Assembly: GCA_028277765.1 (NCBI GenBank)
Contig: JANQFQ010000051.1
Location: forward strand, 1 to 64,000
Direction: 5' to 3'
From: Desulfobacterales bacterium
Lineage (GTDB): Bacteria; Desulfobacterota; Desulfobacteria; Desulfobacterales; SURF-7
DNA length: 64,000 nt
Positions 1 through 8,977 of this stretch are shown in pieces. The position numbers were made by a program, and so were the translations under genes. Positions within the stretch are counted from its first letter, which is position 1. Every line of letters starts with the position of its first letter. Under the pieces are notes generated by a model, which was not told the DNA's origin, ran no database searches, and saw nothing but the letters and a program-made list of their open reading frames with translations.

Positions 1-525
1 ACGGCAGGCGCACTGGTCAGCCTTGAGCCGGATCATTGCGGCATGCTCTTCAGAAGCACCGGATTGCCGCATATAAGAAAGGGCCTGTTTCGCGAATTCA
101 CCGATAGCGCCTGTTACAGCGCCCTTGCCCCAGATGGGCGTACAGGCTGCTGTAATAGCCGCGGTAGTTTCACCTGCATCCTGTTTTTCAAAACCGATGA
201 CCATGGCAACGTCAAACAAGCCTGACGCGACCATGTAAAAGCCTTCACATACAACTGAAGCGCCGCTGGTTCCGCCTGTGGCGACCTTAAAACCGGGCCT
301 TCCATAAGCGCCAATTTCAGCCGCGGCAATATGGTCCGGAAGGTAGATACCTTCAAACGTTTCCATGTTGCTTGTGAATACTGCTTCTATATCCTTCATT
401 TTTAAATCAGCATCTTGCAGAGCTATCCTCACAGACTCGCCAATCATCTCCTGCTGATTAACATCAGGGCGTTTGCCCATGTGATCTGTCTGACCGATAC
501 CGACTATAGCTACTCTGTTAGGCAT
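1..525 (-). CDS. Thiolase-family protein, 3' end cut by window edge
   Basis: The first 175 codons of a thiolase/SCP-x-like acyl-CoA thiolase are present; the C-terminal half lies beyond base 1. The N-terminus VAIVGIGQTDHMG is typical of this family, and GGTSGASVVCEGFYMVASG (residues 84-102) places Cys93 where thiolases carry the acyl-accepting cysteine. The ATG at 523-525 follows an AATCGGAGGT ribosome binding site. It lies 13 bases downstream of the other thiolase-family gene and is surely co-transcribed with it. Paired thiolase-like genes of this type often form two-subunit enzymes, commonly with an OB-fold/zinc (DUF35) partner, which could lie off the window. The substrate is unknown; a thiolytic step in acyl-CoA or ketone catabolism is inferred. 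Confidence 0.85.
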   Translation of the reverse strand, partial: MPNRVAIVGIGQTDHMGKRPDVNQQEMIGESVRIALQDADLKMKDIEAVFTSNMETFEGIYLPDHIAAAEIGAYGRPGFKVATGGTSGASVVCEGFYMVASGLFDVAMVIGFEKQDAGETTAAITAACTPIWGKGAVTGAIGEFAKQALSYMRQSGASEEHAAMIRLKADQCACR

Positions 526-538
526 ATTTTACCTCCGA

Positions 539-1684
539 TTACTTTTTACCAAGTATCATCACACACTGATGCTGACCGCAAATGCCTGTCATACCGTGTG
601 CGAGAGCAAGTTTCGCACCTTTAACCTGCCTGTTTCCGGCGTTTCCCCTGAGCTGATGTACACATTCCGCAACCCTATCCGCGCCGGCAACGCCGTTGGG
701 AACACCTGACAGCATGCCGCCTGACGGGTTTACCGGGAGCTTGCCGCCCAGTTTAGTCCTGCCGGAATCTATCATCCTGCCAGCTTCTCCCCGGCCGCAA
801 AATCCGAGCCCTTCCATCCAGAGAAGTTCCTGGTATGTGAATTCTTCAGAGATTTCAGCCACATCAATTTCTCTGGCAGGATTTTTAATCCCGGCCATTT
901 TATAAGCTTTTTTCGCGGCCTTTGTTAAGGCATCGCAGTCAGCAAGGTCCCTGTCTCCAAGATAGTGGGTTTCATAGCAATTTGAAACGCCCTTGATATA
1001 GACGGGTTTCTTTGTCAGTTTTTTCGCGGTTTTTGCATTGGCGAGGATGATAGCGCACGCGCCGTCTGCAATCGGTTTTGTATCCAGCTGCCGGATAGGC
1101 GATGACAGCATTTTTGACCCGAAGACATCCTCTACGGTAATGTCCATCGATTCCAGCGCGTTTGGATTGTTTTTCGCGTTCCCCCGGTTTTTTACCGCCA
1201 CTTTCGCGCATTGCTCCGGAGTGATTCCGTACTTATACATATACCGCTTTGCCTGAAGCGCGCCTGCGGAAAGATTATCCAGACCCAGGTTACGCAGAAA
1301 AATCGGATCAAAAGAGGCGTTTTCCACAAGTGCTTTTTCGGTCTGGGATTCTTTCATGTGTGTGGAAACAAGTGTTATCCCCACGTGCCCTGAAAGGATC
1401 TGGGCCATTGCACAGAAAACAGCGTTAATGCTGTCTTCAGCCACCTTGTCTTCATGGGACAGATGCGCGCCCACATACTCCTGAAGATTCATACTGGAAA
1501 TTGTTCTGCCATCCCAGAAGTCCTGGGAGCTGGTCACAGCAGAATCAATGTCGGACAGCTTCAGCCCGGTTTCTTCAAGAACCTGCTTAATCGCCTCATA
1601 AGCCAGTTCGCCTTCATGTGAGTCTCGCCTGTCAGGACTGTATTTCGTCTGGGCTACCGCACATATTGCTACTTTATCAGCCAT
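539..1684 (-). CDS. Thiolase-family protein (SCP-x type), likely acyl-CoA thiolase subunit
   Basis: A 381-residue protein of normal thiolase length. The N-terminus VAICAVAQTKYSPDRR matches the family start. SINAVFCAMAQILSG (about residues 85-99) puts Cys91 at the place of the nucleophile, although the surrounding glycine pattern is weaker than in the neighbour. NPSGGMLSGVPNGVAGADR and HGMTGICGQHQCVMILG near the C-terminus correspond to the conserved His/Cys-containing end of SCP-x thiolases. The start has a strong AAGGAGG site. It is the first gene of a minus-strand unit with the cut thiolase gene at 1-525, which suggests a heteromeric enzyme. An acyl-CoA thiolase or condensing activity is inferred; the substrate cannot be deduced. 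Confidence 0.85.
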   Translation of the reverse strand: MADKVAICAVAQTKYSPDRRDSHEGELAYEAIKQVLEETGLKLSDIDSAVTSSQDFWDGRTISSMNLQEYVGAHLSHEDKVAEDSINAVFCAMAQILSGHVGITLVSTHMKESQTEKALVENASFDPIFLRNLGLDNLSAGALQAKRYMYKYGITPEQCAKVAVKNRGNAKNNPNALESMDITVEDVFGSKMLSSPIRQLDTKPIADGACAIILANAKTAKKLTKKPVYIKGVSNCYETHYLGDRDLADCDALTKAAKKAYKMAGIKNPAREIDVAEISEEFTYQELLWMEGLGFCGRGEAGRMIDSGRTKLGGKLPVNPSGGMLSGVPNGVAGADRVAECVHQLRGNAGNRQVKGAKLALAHGMTGICGQHQCVMILGKK

Positions 1685-2380
1685 ACATTCCTCCTTACCT
1701 GGTCAGCCATATTTATTATTGTTGAAGCCTGCCTGATCGCAGTTTTTTTTAAAACAGTTTCTGTCTTTTCAAAGTAATTGAAATGAAAAATAGCAGCAGA
1801 TTCATTTTTGTTGATTTTGGAAGTGTGAACATGCTGTTTTTTGAAGAGCATCATAATTTACAATAAATAAATATTATTAAATACATAAAAAAGGTGTAGT
1901 TTGCCAATCAAATAGAAAACTGTCAATACTTTTTTAAATGCCGCATCCTTATATATCCATCAAAAGAGCGTTAGGTTATTCTTTCTGTTAACAAAATCAT
2001 TTCTGTTGTGTAATCCCTGATCTCCTTTTTTGGTTAAACCAATTAATCCGTCGTTGTTAAAAAAAACACCTGCTTTGGGACAGCCCTGTCTTTATTGTGG
2101 ACAGAAACATCCACTAGATACTAATTCTGAGATAATTTGTCAAGAAAAATATTTCCGAAAGAAAAAGGATGTTAACCATCATAAAATATTAGACAATAGC
2201 GCTGCCAATGTTGGGGATGATAAAATGTATTAGCCCAATTAAGTTGTTTTCGAAAGTTTAAAAGTTCATATTGGATAGTGTTTTATGGGCGCATTAGATA
2301 CTTAGGTGCTACAGAGTGTAAAAAAACAAGTTCCGAACAAAAAAAATTTTTAAGTCTCCGGGCATAGTAATCCAAAAAAA
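1685..2380. other. Intergenic region between thiolase operon and sigma-54 activator gene
   Basis: About 700 AT-rich bases separate the 5' end of the thiolase operon from the 3' end of the activator gene. The thiolase promoter must lie here. I searched for a GG-N10-GC (-24/-12) element on the minus strand and found none. A 67-codon plus-strand frame at 2030-2233 has no ribosome binding site and was not called. Nothing else is recognised. Confidence 0.5.
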
Positions 2381-4018
2381 TCATGACATGCTTTCAATAT
2401 CTTTTAAGCGCTGCCATAGGGTTGTTGTTCCGATACCTAAAATGTCAGCGGCCTCTTTTTTTTTGTTGCCGGTGTGTTCCAGCACCAGCTTTGTATATCT
2501 GAGATCAAGTTCTTTCTGGGTAGGAAAATCAGTAGTTAAGTTATCAAGAAGACTCACAACATCCTGAATAATTGAAGGGGGCAAATGTTCCGGAAGAATC
2601 CGTTCATCACCAGCTAAAATAAGCGCATATTCAACACAGTTTTTCAATTCACGAACATTTCCTGGCCATGAATATTGTTCCATTCTACGGATAGCTTCTG
2701 GTGAAAACCCAGGATGCTTTTCATCTGTGTCTGAAAGGAAATGTCTTGCCAACAAAAGGATATCCTGCTTTCTTTGCCTTAGCGGAATGACCTGAATTGG
2801 AAATACAGCAAGACGGTAGTACAGATCCTCCCGGAATCTATTCTCCACAACCATCAATTTCAGGTCTTTATTTGTGGCAGCTATTATCCGGGTATGTATC
2901 GGTATCGGTTTTATTCCGCCAACAGGCCTTATTTCCTTTTCCTGCAGGGCCCTAATCAATTTTGCCTGAAGATCTATGGGCATGTCTCCGATTTCATCAA
3001 GAAAAAAAGTACCTTTGCCGGCTTCAGCAAGCAACCCTTTTTTGTTTGTTTCCGCGCCTGTAAACGCTCCTTTTACATAACCAAATAGCTCTGCTTCCAG
3101 CAGGTTCGGCGGCAGGGCAGCACAGTTAACAGCAAGAAAAGGGTATTGTTCCCGGCCGGATTTTTCATGAATGAACTTTGCCACAATCTCTTTCCCTGTA
3201 CCGCTTTCACCCTGTATAAGTATCGTCGCAGTGGTCGGGGCTGCTTTTTCAGCTAAAATGAGTGCCTGAGACATTGATTCACTTCTATAGATTATGCTGC
3301 TTTCTGTTATTGATGAACGGGTTTGCTTTTTCAGGCGGCGGATTTCAGCTCTTTGCATTACCAGTTCATCATTTGTCTGTTTAATCACCGTCCTCATATG
3401 GTCCAGCTCGTTATCAATTGTTTCTAATTTAAAATACTGTTCCACATTTTTTTCCGTTAACCCCCACCCGGCAATACTTCTCCCTTCAAACGTACAGAAA
3501 TCATTACCCTGTGCCTGGCAGGTCATCTCTCTTACAAGTACTTTTTGACCCGCTACCGTTGTTATGTAGCCGCTGGTCATACCAGCAAGGATATTGCAGA
3601 CAGGTGTTGGACTCAGTTCTTTATGCCTGTAACGCCATGCTTCCGCCTCAAATGAATCCCGCCAGATCCCTGTAACAGAGATGTTTTTTTCCTCCGGGTT
3701 AAACACAAATTCTTTAAATTCTTCTATGGCAATACCTGCCATTGGATATAAAACATTGCTCGCCTTTAACCATTCTTCCTGTGAATCAAAATCATACAAT
3801 TCAGAAATATACATGGCTACGCCGGTTCCTATTTCATAACCAAAACGATTCAGGATGATCAGCATTTGTTCGTATCCAACACTTGTGGTCAGGTCTTCAA
3901 TAAAACGGCACAGGGGCTCACCGCCCATTAGCATAATGCGTAAAGAACCAAAAAGGGGAAAGCCCTTTTTATTATCCATACCGAGCAATTCTTTAAAGCG
4001 CAAATCACATGCACGCAT
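2381..4018 (-). CDS. Sigma-54-dependent activator, XylR/DmpR-like with V4R ligand domain
   Basis: A 545-residue transcription activator. Residues about 20-190 form a XylR_N/V4R effector-binding region (including VREMTCQAQGNDFCTFEG), followed by a short coiled coil. A sigma-54 AAA+ domain follows, with Walker A GESGTGKE, the sigma-54-contacting GAFTGA loop and Walker B FFLDEIGD. A Fis-type helix-turn-helix lies at the end (KKKEAADILGIGTTTLWQRL). I chose the ATG at 4016-4018 because GAGGAG sits seven bases upstream; an ATG 15 bases earlier lacks a site. Family members sense small organic effectors, often aromatics, and switch on catabolic genes. It lies between the thiolase operon and the divergent FAD-oxidoreductase operon and likely controls one or both. 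The effector is unknown. Confidence 0.92.
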   Translation of the reverse strand: MRACDLRFKELLGMDNKKGFPLFGSLRIMLMGGEPLCRFIEDLTTSVGYEQMLIILNRFGYEIGTGVAMYISELYDFDSQEEWLKASNVLYPMAGIAIEEFKEFVFNPEEKNISVTGIWRDSFEAEAWRYRHKELSPTPVCNILAGMTSGYITTVAGQKVLVREMTCQAQGNDFCTFEGRSIAGWGLTEKNVEQYFKLETIDNELDHMRTVIKQTNDELVMQRAEIRRLKKQTRSSITESSIIYRSESMSQALILAEKAAPTTATILIQGESGTGKEIVAKFIHEKSGREQYPFLAVNCAALPPNLLEAELFGYVKGAFTGAETNKKGLLAEAGKGTFFLDEIGDMPIDLQAKLIRALQEKEIRPVGGIKPIPIHTRIIAATNKDLKLMVVENRFREDLYYRLAVFPIQVIPLRQRKQDILLLARHFLSDTDEKHPGFSPEAIRRMEQYSWPGNVRELKNCVEYALILAGDERILPEHLPPSIIQDVVSLLDNLTTDFPTQKELDLRYTKLVLEHTGNKKKEAADILGIGTTTLWQRLKDIESMS

Positions 4019-4564
4019 ATAAATACTCCTCAATTTCCGGAAAATAGAACGTTGTCTTCTTTTATTGTATAGCAGCCAGCAGCATTCTTTTCAAGTTGAA
4101 AGGGTTGCTTCGAAAAATGAATGCTGACAATTCGATGGATATATCCCTGTGAAAGATAACCATCTGAAAATTCACAATAATATTTTTCGGCACAACAATT
4201 GCTATAAATTACTGATGGCATTGATGGCGGGGTTTTCAGCATGGTTTTGCTGGAAGAATAAAGCAGATTGTTTAGACCATAGGTATTAAATTGTAATAAT
4301 TGTTCGACAATTATGTTTTAGATAAAGGCGGAATCGTTTTAGATTTTATCTTGACAGAATTGCTACTTAATGGCATATGATAAGATTTTTGCGGGAATAC
4401 GATCAATTTTAAAACAAAATTATAGAAAAGCGTACAACACTCATTTTTTGTACTAAATAGAGATAAAAAGCTGTATACATAAAAATATAGCCAGAAGAAA
4501 GAAGGATAAACTGAAATTATTTTAATAGTAATTGCCAAAGGAACCTAACGTTAAGGAGAAGGAA
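4019..4564. promoter_or_regulatory. Divergent regulatory region with palindrome, direct repeats and weak promoter
   Basis: About 545 AT-rich bases between the activator gene and the first FAD-oxidoreductase gene. A perfect palindrome ATAATTGT-TCG-ACAATTAT lies at 4296-4314. Just after it, GTTTTAGAT is repeated at 4315-4323 and 4336-4344, 21 bases apart (two helical turns). A TTGACA at 4351-4356 follows, with TATGAT at 4376-4381 (19-base spacer, weaker than ideal). These look like operator sites beside a promoter. No GG-N10-GC sigma-54 element was found on the plus strand. That is unexpected next to a sigma-54 activator. Confidence 0.45.
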
Positions 4565-6199
4565 ATGGCAGAAACTTTTGATATTATAATTATTGGTGCA
4601 GGTCCAAACGGTCTGGCGACTGGCGCCTACCTCAGCAAGGCTGGAGAGAAAGTTTTGATCATTGAGAAAAGGCTGGAAGAAGGCGGTGGGCTGATGACCG
4701 AACAGGTAACACTCCCTGAATTTTACCACAACACACATGCTTTATACATGATGATGGTGGATATGGCTCCCATCTATGATGATTTTAAGTTTGAAACAGA
4801 GTGGGATGTTCACCATGTTAAACCAGAAGTTCAGGTCGCACTACCCCTTTCGGACGGGAGCAAATGCCTGTGTATGTATACGGATGTTGATAAGACCTGT
4901 GAATCCATAGCGCAGTTTTCACAAAAAGATGCTGATACGTACCGCCTCATGCATGATGAATATAAAGAGTTCATGGATCGTATTCTCGGTCCGCAGACAT
5001 ATGCGCCAATGCAGGCTGCGCCGATAATGGCTGCAATGATGGAAAATTCAGAACTTGGAAAAAAGCTGTCTGAACTTGGAGAACAAACACCATATGAAAT
5101 CATAACCGAGCTTTATGAGAGTGATACGGTTCGTACCCTTATGCTTTATATGGGAACCCACTGGGGACTTGACTATGGTCAGTCCGGGGTCAGCTACATG
5201 GTTCCGATTTACCTGAACAGGATGGTGAATTATCAGATAACTTGCGGCGGCAGTCATAGGGTTTCAAACGCTCTTTACAAAGCTCTCTTCCGTGAACAGG
5301 GACAGATCAGGCAGAGCGCCACGATCAAGCGGTTTATCATTGAGAACGGCGAAGCAAAGGGCGTTGAACTTATTGACGGCAGAACCTATATGGCCAGCAA
5401 GGCTATTGTATCAACCATTGATCCGCAAAAGACGTTTTTGGAATATGTAGGCAGGGAAAACCTTGAAAATGATTTTGTGGATATGATTGAAGCCTATATG
5501 TGGGAAAAGTGGAGCCTCAACAATCTTCACTTAGCCCTGGAAGAACCGCCAAATTTTAAGGCAGCCGCGAACAATCCTGATGTAAACCGCGCGCTGTTCA
5601 CGATCCTTGGATATGATTCACTTTCAGACCTTACCACGTATTATGATGAGTTGCTGGAAGGTAAGCTTCCTTCAAAAATTGGTCTTACATGTACTTTTCC
5701 AAGTATTCATGATTCATATCAGGCACCTCCAGGAAAGGCATCTGCTTATGTTTCTCAGATGGCACCGTTTGATCTTCATGATGGCGGTAGTGAAAAATGG
5801 ATGGACCGGAATTTCAGGGAGCAGCGCAGCAAAGAGATGATTGATCTCTTAAAACAGTATATTGAAAACATCAACGAAGATACAATTATGGAAACATATA
5901 TGACCACCCCCATGGATATTCAGAACAAGTATGCGAACATGGTTAAGGGCGGCTATAAACAGGGCGCATATCACCCGCTTCAGATGGGTTTTCTCAGGCC
6001 AAACCAGGACTGTTCTAATTACAGCACGCCTGTTAAAAACCTGTATCTTGGAGGGGCCAGCGTGGCTCCAGGCGGAATGATCATATGGGGGCCCGGCTAT
6101 AACTGTGCTAATAAAATCGCTGAAGATTATAACGTTAAGAAGTGGTGGAAAGAACCAGAGTCTGTAACAAAGGCGCGCGAAGACGGTTTTGTAGCTTAA
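4565..6199 (+). CDS. FAD-dependent oxidoreductase, phytoene-desaturase-like (first of pair)
   Basis: A 544-residue NAD(P)/FAD-dependent oxidoreductase of the phytoene dehydrogenase/carotenoid isomerase group. The N-terminal dinucleotide fold is IIIIGAGPNGLATGAYLSKA, with the acidic end of strand 2 in VLIIEKRLEEGGG. The C-terminal FAD-contacting segment is YLGGASVAPGGMIIWGPGY. An internal GGSHRVSNALYKAL segment is typical. The ATG at 4565 is chosen over one 33 bases upstream because AAGGAGAAGG directly precedes it. It starts a three-gene plus-strand unit with a small unknown gene and a second oxidoreductase. No other carotenoid genes are nearby, so the substrate is more likely part of a catabolic pathway with the thiolases. 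That is inference. Confidence 0.88.
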   Translation: MAETFDIIIIGAGPNGLATGAYLSKAGEKVLIIEKRLEEGGGLMTEQVTLPEFYHNTHALYMMMVDMAPIYDDFKFETEWDVHHVKPEVQVALPLSDGSKCLCMYTDVDKTCESIAQFSQKDADTYRLMHDEYKEFMDRILGPQTYAPMQAAPIMAAMMENSELGKKLSELGEQTPYEIITELYESDTVRTLMLYMGTHWGLDYGQSGVSYMVPIYLNRMVNYQITCGGSHRVSNALYKALFREQGQIRQSATIKRFIIENGEAKGVELIDGRTYMASKAIVSTIDPQKTFLEYVGRENLENDFVDMIEAYMWEKWSLNNLHLALEEPPNFKAAANNPDVNRALFTILGYDSLSDLTTYYDELLEGKLPSKIGLTCTFPSIHDSYQAPPGKASAYVSQMAPFDLHDGGSEKWMDRNFREQRSKEMIDLLKQYIENINEDTIMETYMTTPMDIQNKYANMVKGGYKQGAYHPLQMGFLRPNQDCSNYSTPVKNLYLGGASVAPGGMIIWGPGYNCANKIAEDYNVKKWWKEPESVTKAREDGFVA

Positions 6200-6235
6200 C
6201 TATAAAATTATAAACCTGTAAGGAGTATTGATAAA

Positions 6236-6484
6236 ATGCTGATGAGATCAACCGGGCTCGGGAAAACAGAGCTAGTAGCTGAAATTAAAGACTGCGGTCC
6301 CCAGGGGGATCATCTTATTCTTTATGTTGACACCGTAGAACCTGTTAAATGGAAAATCAGGTGTACACTGACCTTGAAGGACGCAAAGGTGCTGATGAGA
6401 GTCTGTCTGAAATTTTCCATTATCGCTTTTGTTTGCAGTATTCCAAGGTGGTTCAGAGAACCAGAACACCCGGGAGATTTTTAA
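6236..6484 (+). CDS. Small protein of unknown function between the two FAD oxidoreductases
   Basis: An 82-residue product (MLMRSTGLGKTELVAEIK...). It has an AAGGAGT ribosome binding site about 10 bases before the ATG; a second ATG six bases on is equally possible. The first 45 residues look like a small beta-rich domain (GDHLILYVDTVEPVKWKIRC). The stretch at about residues 52-69 is hydrophobic (VLMRVCLKFSIIAFVCSIP) and could touch a membrane or a partner. It lies 37 bases after one oxidoreductase gene and 62 bases before the next, in the same direction, so it is probably co-expressed with them. I do not recognise the family. A partner or assembly subunit of the oxidoreductases is a guess. Confidence 0.65.
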   Translation: MLMRSTGLGKTELVAEIKDCGPQGDHLILYVDTVEPVKWKIRCTLTLKDAKVLMRVCLKFSIIAFVCSIPRWFREPEHPGDF

Positions 6485-6546
6485 GCGTTTTATATTACTG
6501 TGTAGTATTACTTCTACCATTGATGTCAATTTGTTAAGGAGGAATA

Positions 6547-8292
6547 ATGGCAGATAAGACCTATGATGCTGTATTTGTCGGCGGTGGAAACAAAGCACTT
6601 CTGCTCGCCTTATACCTTATAAAATACGCTGGAATGAGTGTCGGCATATTTGAAAGAAGGCATGAAATCGGCGGATGTCTTTGCACAGAAGAGATCTCTG
6701 TTCCTGGATTCCGCGGCAATCCCCATGCAAATATTATCCTGCCTTGGTACTATTTGCCGGTTTTACGTGATTTCCCTGAATTATGGGACTACGGTATCAT
6801 GTGGGATCAGCATCTCTGCAGTGATGGATTTGTTTTCAAAGACAAAGAAAATTGTCTGGCAATATATAGTGACAAGCATGATCCTAACCAGGAAAAGACA
6901 TGCGCGGAGATTGCGAGATTTTCAGAAAAAGACGCGCAGTTGTGGCGACAGATGTGGGACCTTGAGCAGGATGACGCGTTTCAGCGATGTATGATGGATA
7001 TGATCTTCACGCCAGCTGAGGTCAAGATGGCTGACGCATCGATAATTGAACGACAGGCGGAACTCTATCCCAAAATGATTGAGGCTGGTTTTGAGATCGA
7101 TGATCTTCTCATGAAAGCGAGCCATCTGCGTATCGCCAGAGAATGGTTTGACAGTCCGGAGCTCCAATCCTGTGTTCTCAGATTTTGTGTTTCCTCTGTG
7201 ATTGATATCACCGATGCTGGCCAGGGCGCGGGTTCTTTTCTGGGTATGGCCTCAACCCTTCCCACCATCGGTTTTACACGCGGCGGAACCCATATGGCTG
7301 CCCATGCAGTGCACCAGCTCCTGAACCAGATGGGATGCGATTTTCACATTAATAAACATGTTGATAAAGCGATTATTGAAAATGGCAAAGCCACAGGCAT
7401 CCGTCTTTCCGACGGTACAGAAATTAAGGCAAACAAGCTTGTGATCAGCACACTCAGCCCGTGGCAGCTTATTGACGATCTTATTGGTGCAGAGCATGTT
7501 CCCGCGAAACTTAAAAAGCGAGTTGATATTTTAGACAAGGAATTCGGATGTCTGATGTGGTACAGTTTTGCCGTTCATGAAGCCCCTAAATATAAAGCTG
7601 AAGCCTTTAACCCTGATATTCACGAATGCCAGTGGCTCGGCCTTCAACCAGACCCGGATCCAATGCATATCGCCAGGGAATGTCTTTATGAAAAGCTTCA
7701 CAAGTTTCCGCCGTTTGAAGATTTTGCCCCGACAGTTGGATGCCATAGCCTGGTTGATCCAAGTTTCGCACCCCCGGGCAAGCATGTTGTACAGAACGAA
7801 CAGCTGTGTCCGCCCGCAGGCGCTTTTACTGAAAAGGAATGGCTCGAGATTAAAAACAGGTATGCGGACGAACTTATCCAGATATGGCAGGACTATGCAA
7901 CAAATATGTCCTGGGATAATATTATCGGCATTGATACAAACAGCCCTTATGACGCGAACCGTCAGGCCAATCTCTTGCCTAACGGCACAATGGCTGGAAT
8001 AGACCGGGCCGCGTATCAGGTTGATGAGAACAGGCCCACACCAGAACTAGCCAACCACAGGACACCGATTGAGAACCTTTATGCAACAGGTGGATGCTGG
8101 CATGTTGGATCAAACGCGGGATCAAGCGAAGCATACAATTGCTATAAAATCATTGCAAAAGATCTAAAACTTGATAATCCATGGGGCAATCCTGATGGTA
8201 TAGAGGATCCACAGTCACTTGTTGATGAACTCAGGAAAGTAAGAAAAAGAGTTCAGGACACTGCGGTTGATACTGAAAAATACCGCAAATAG
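6547..8292 (+). CDS. FAD-dependent oxidoreductase, phytoene-desaturase-like (second of pair)
   Basis: A 581-residue paralogue of the gene at 4565. It has the N-terminal Rossmann motif AVFVGGGNKALLLALYLIKY, in which the usual GxGxxG reads GGGNKA, followed by GIFERRHEIGGC. It also has GGTHMAAHAVHQLLNQMG, and an FAD-contacting end with GGCWHVGSNAGSSEAYNC. The start has AAGGAGGAATA directly upstream. The altered glycine pattern and the different C-terminal motif suggest it works on a different face of the reaction or forms a heterodimer with the first copy. It is the last gene of the unit and ends about 50 bases before a strong terminator. The substrate is unknown. Confidence 0.86.
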   Translation: MADKTYDAVFVGGGNKALLLALYLIKYAGMSVGIFERRHEIGGCLCTEEISVPGFRGNPHANIILPWYYLPVLRDFPELWDYGIMWDQHLCSDGFVFKDKENCLAIYSDKHDPNQEKTCAEIARFSEKDAQLWRQMWDLEQDDAFQRCMMDMIFTPAEVKMADASIIERQAELYPKMIEAGFEIDDLLMKASHLRIAREWFDSPELQSCVLRFCVSSVIDITDAGQGAGSFLGMASTLPTIGFTRGGTHMAAHAVHQLLNQMGCDFHINKHVDKAIIENGKATGIRLSDGTEIKANKLVISTLSPWQLIDDLIGAEHVPAKLKKRVDILDKEFGCLMWYSFAVHEAPKYKAEAFNPDIHECQWLGLQPDPDPMHIARECLYEKLHKFPPFEDFAPTVGCHSLVDPSFAPPGKHVVQNEQLCPPAGAFTEKEWLEIKNRYADELIQIWQDYATNMSWDNIIGIDTNSPYDANRQANLLPNGTMAGIDRAAYQVDENRPTPELANHRTPIENLYATGGCWHVGSNAGSSEAYNCYKIIAKDLKLDNPWGNPDGIEDPQSLVDELRKVRKRVQDTAVDTEKYRK

Positions 8293-8340
8293 AAAATGCG
8301 GACTAGAAACCAGTATCCAGATCCTTATAGAAACAACTAA

Positions 8341-8370
8341 AAAGGCTGCTGTTCACACAGCAGCCTTTTT
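8341..8370. terminator. Bidirectional rho-independent terminator
   Basis: The 9-bp perfect stem GGCTGCTGT / ACAGCAGCC (8344-8352 with 8357-8365) has a TCAC loop. It is flanked by AAA on the left and a T run on the right. It sits between convergent genes (second FAD oxidoreductase and the STAS protein) and can serve both. Confidence 0.9.
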
Positions 8371-8403
8371 CTGTTTAATATATTTCAGCTGGATTTGTTT
8401 TTA

Positions 8404-8709
8404 TCAGGCAGTTTCAATTTTAAAATGCCGGTTCAGCCTCATTGTATTTAATAGGTTATAAATTTCATTTGATGTATTAATCACTTTTACTTCACCGCCC
8501 GCCCTTGTCATAGAGTTATGTGTTGCGATCAGCACTCCTATCCCGACAGAATCTACCATCTCAACATCTTTAAGGTCGATGACGATCATTGCTGGTGATT
8601 CTTTGACCAGGTCATGCAGGTCGGATCTAAATTCATTTGCCATTGATGCGATTACGTCCTGACGTGGTTTAACTATAAACGTATTGCCGTCCTTAATTAT
8701 ATCGCTCAT
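8404..8709 (-). CDS. STAS-domain protein (anti-sigma-factor antagonist type)
   Basis: A 101-residue single-domain STAS protein. The diagnostic segment VIDLKDVEMVDSVGIGVLI carries the DSVGIG loop, whose serine is the usual phosphorylation site in SpoIIAA/RsbV-type antagonists. The C-terminus (VINTSNEIYNLLNTMRLNR) matches the family's last helix. Such proteins bind and release a switch kinase/anti-sigma factor in partner-switching circuits, or regulate other proteins by the same logic. No cognate kinase or phosphatase is nearby, so its circuit is unknown. It is a monocistronic gene facing the terminator of the FAD-oxidoreductase unit. Confidence 0.88.
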   Translation of the reverse strand: MSDIIKDGNTFIVKPRQDVIASMANEFRSDLHDLVKESPAMIVIDLKDVEMVDSVGIGVLIATHNSMTRAGGEVKVINTSNEIYNLLNTMRLNRHFKIETA

Positions 8710-8977
8710 TTACCACTCCGTTATTATCTGACTCTGTAACGAAAACGCTTTAGAATGTAACTGGGTATTACACAAAAAAAAATTTAAATCAACTGAAAAG
8801 ATATTTATAAAATCGTAACATAGAAAGATAAGAATCTCAAATGAAAATTTTAACATTTTATAGAGATTTAGGGCTGGGGCTTTTCATGTAAAAAGTCATT
8901 GACACAAGTATATGTAATGCTAATTTGTTTTAAACAAAAAAAGATTCAGCCCATTAGTTATCGTTTGGCAAATAAAA
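8710..8977 (+). promoter_or_regulatory. Intergenic region with weak candidate promoter for lnt
   Basis: An AT-rich divergent region. TTGACA at 8899-8904 is followed after 16 bases by TAATTT (8921-8926), a poor -10. It would give a leader of about 45 bases before the lnt start. No other signals are seen. Confidence 0.3.

Noticed and set aside
2030-2233. Plus-strand frame of 67 codons with CLYCGQKHP
   Set aside because: No ribosome binding site, an AT-rich intergenic setting, and only one pair of cysteines; more likely chance or a decayed fragment.
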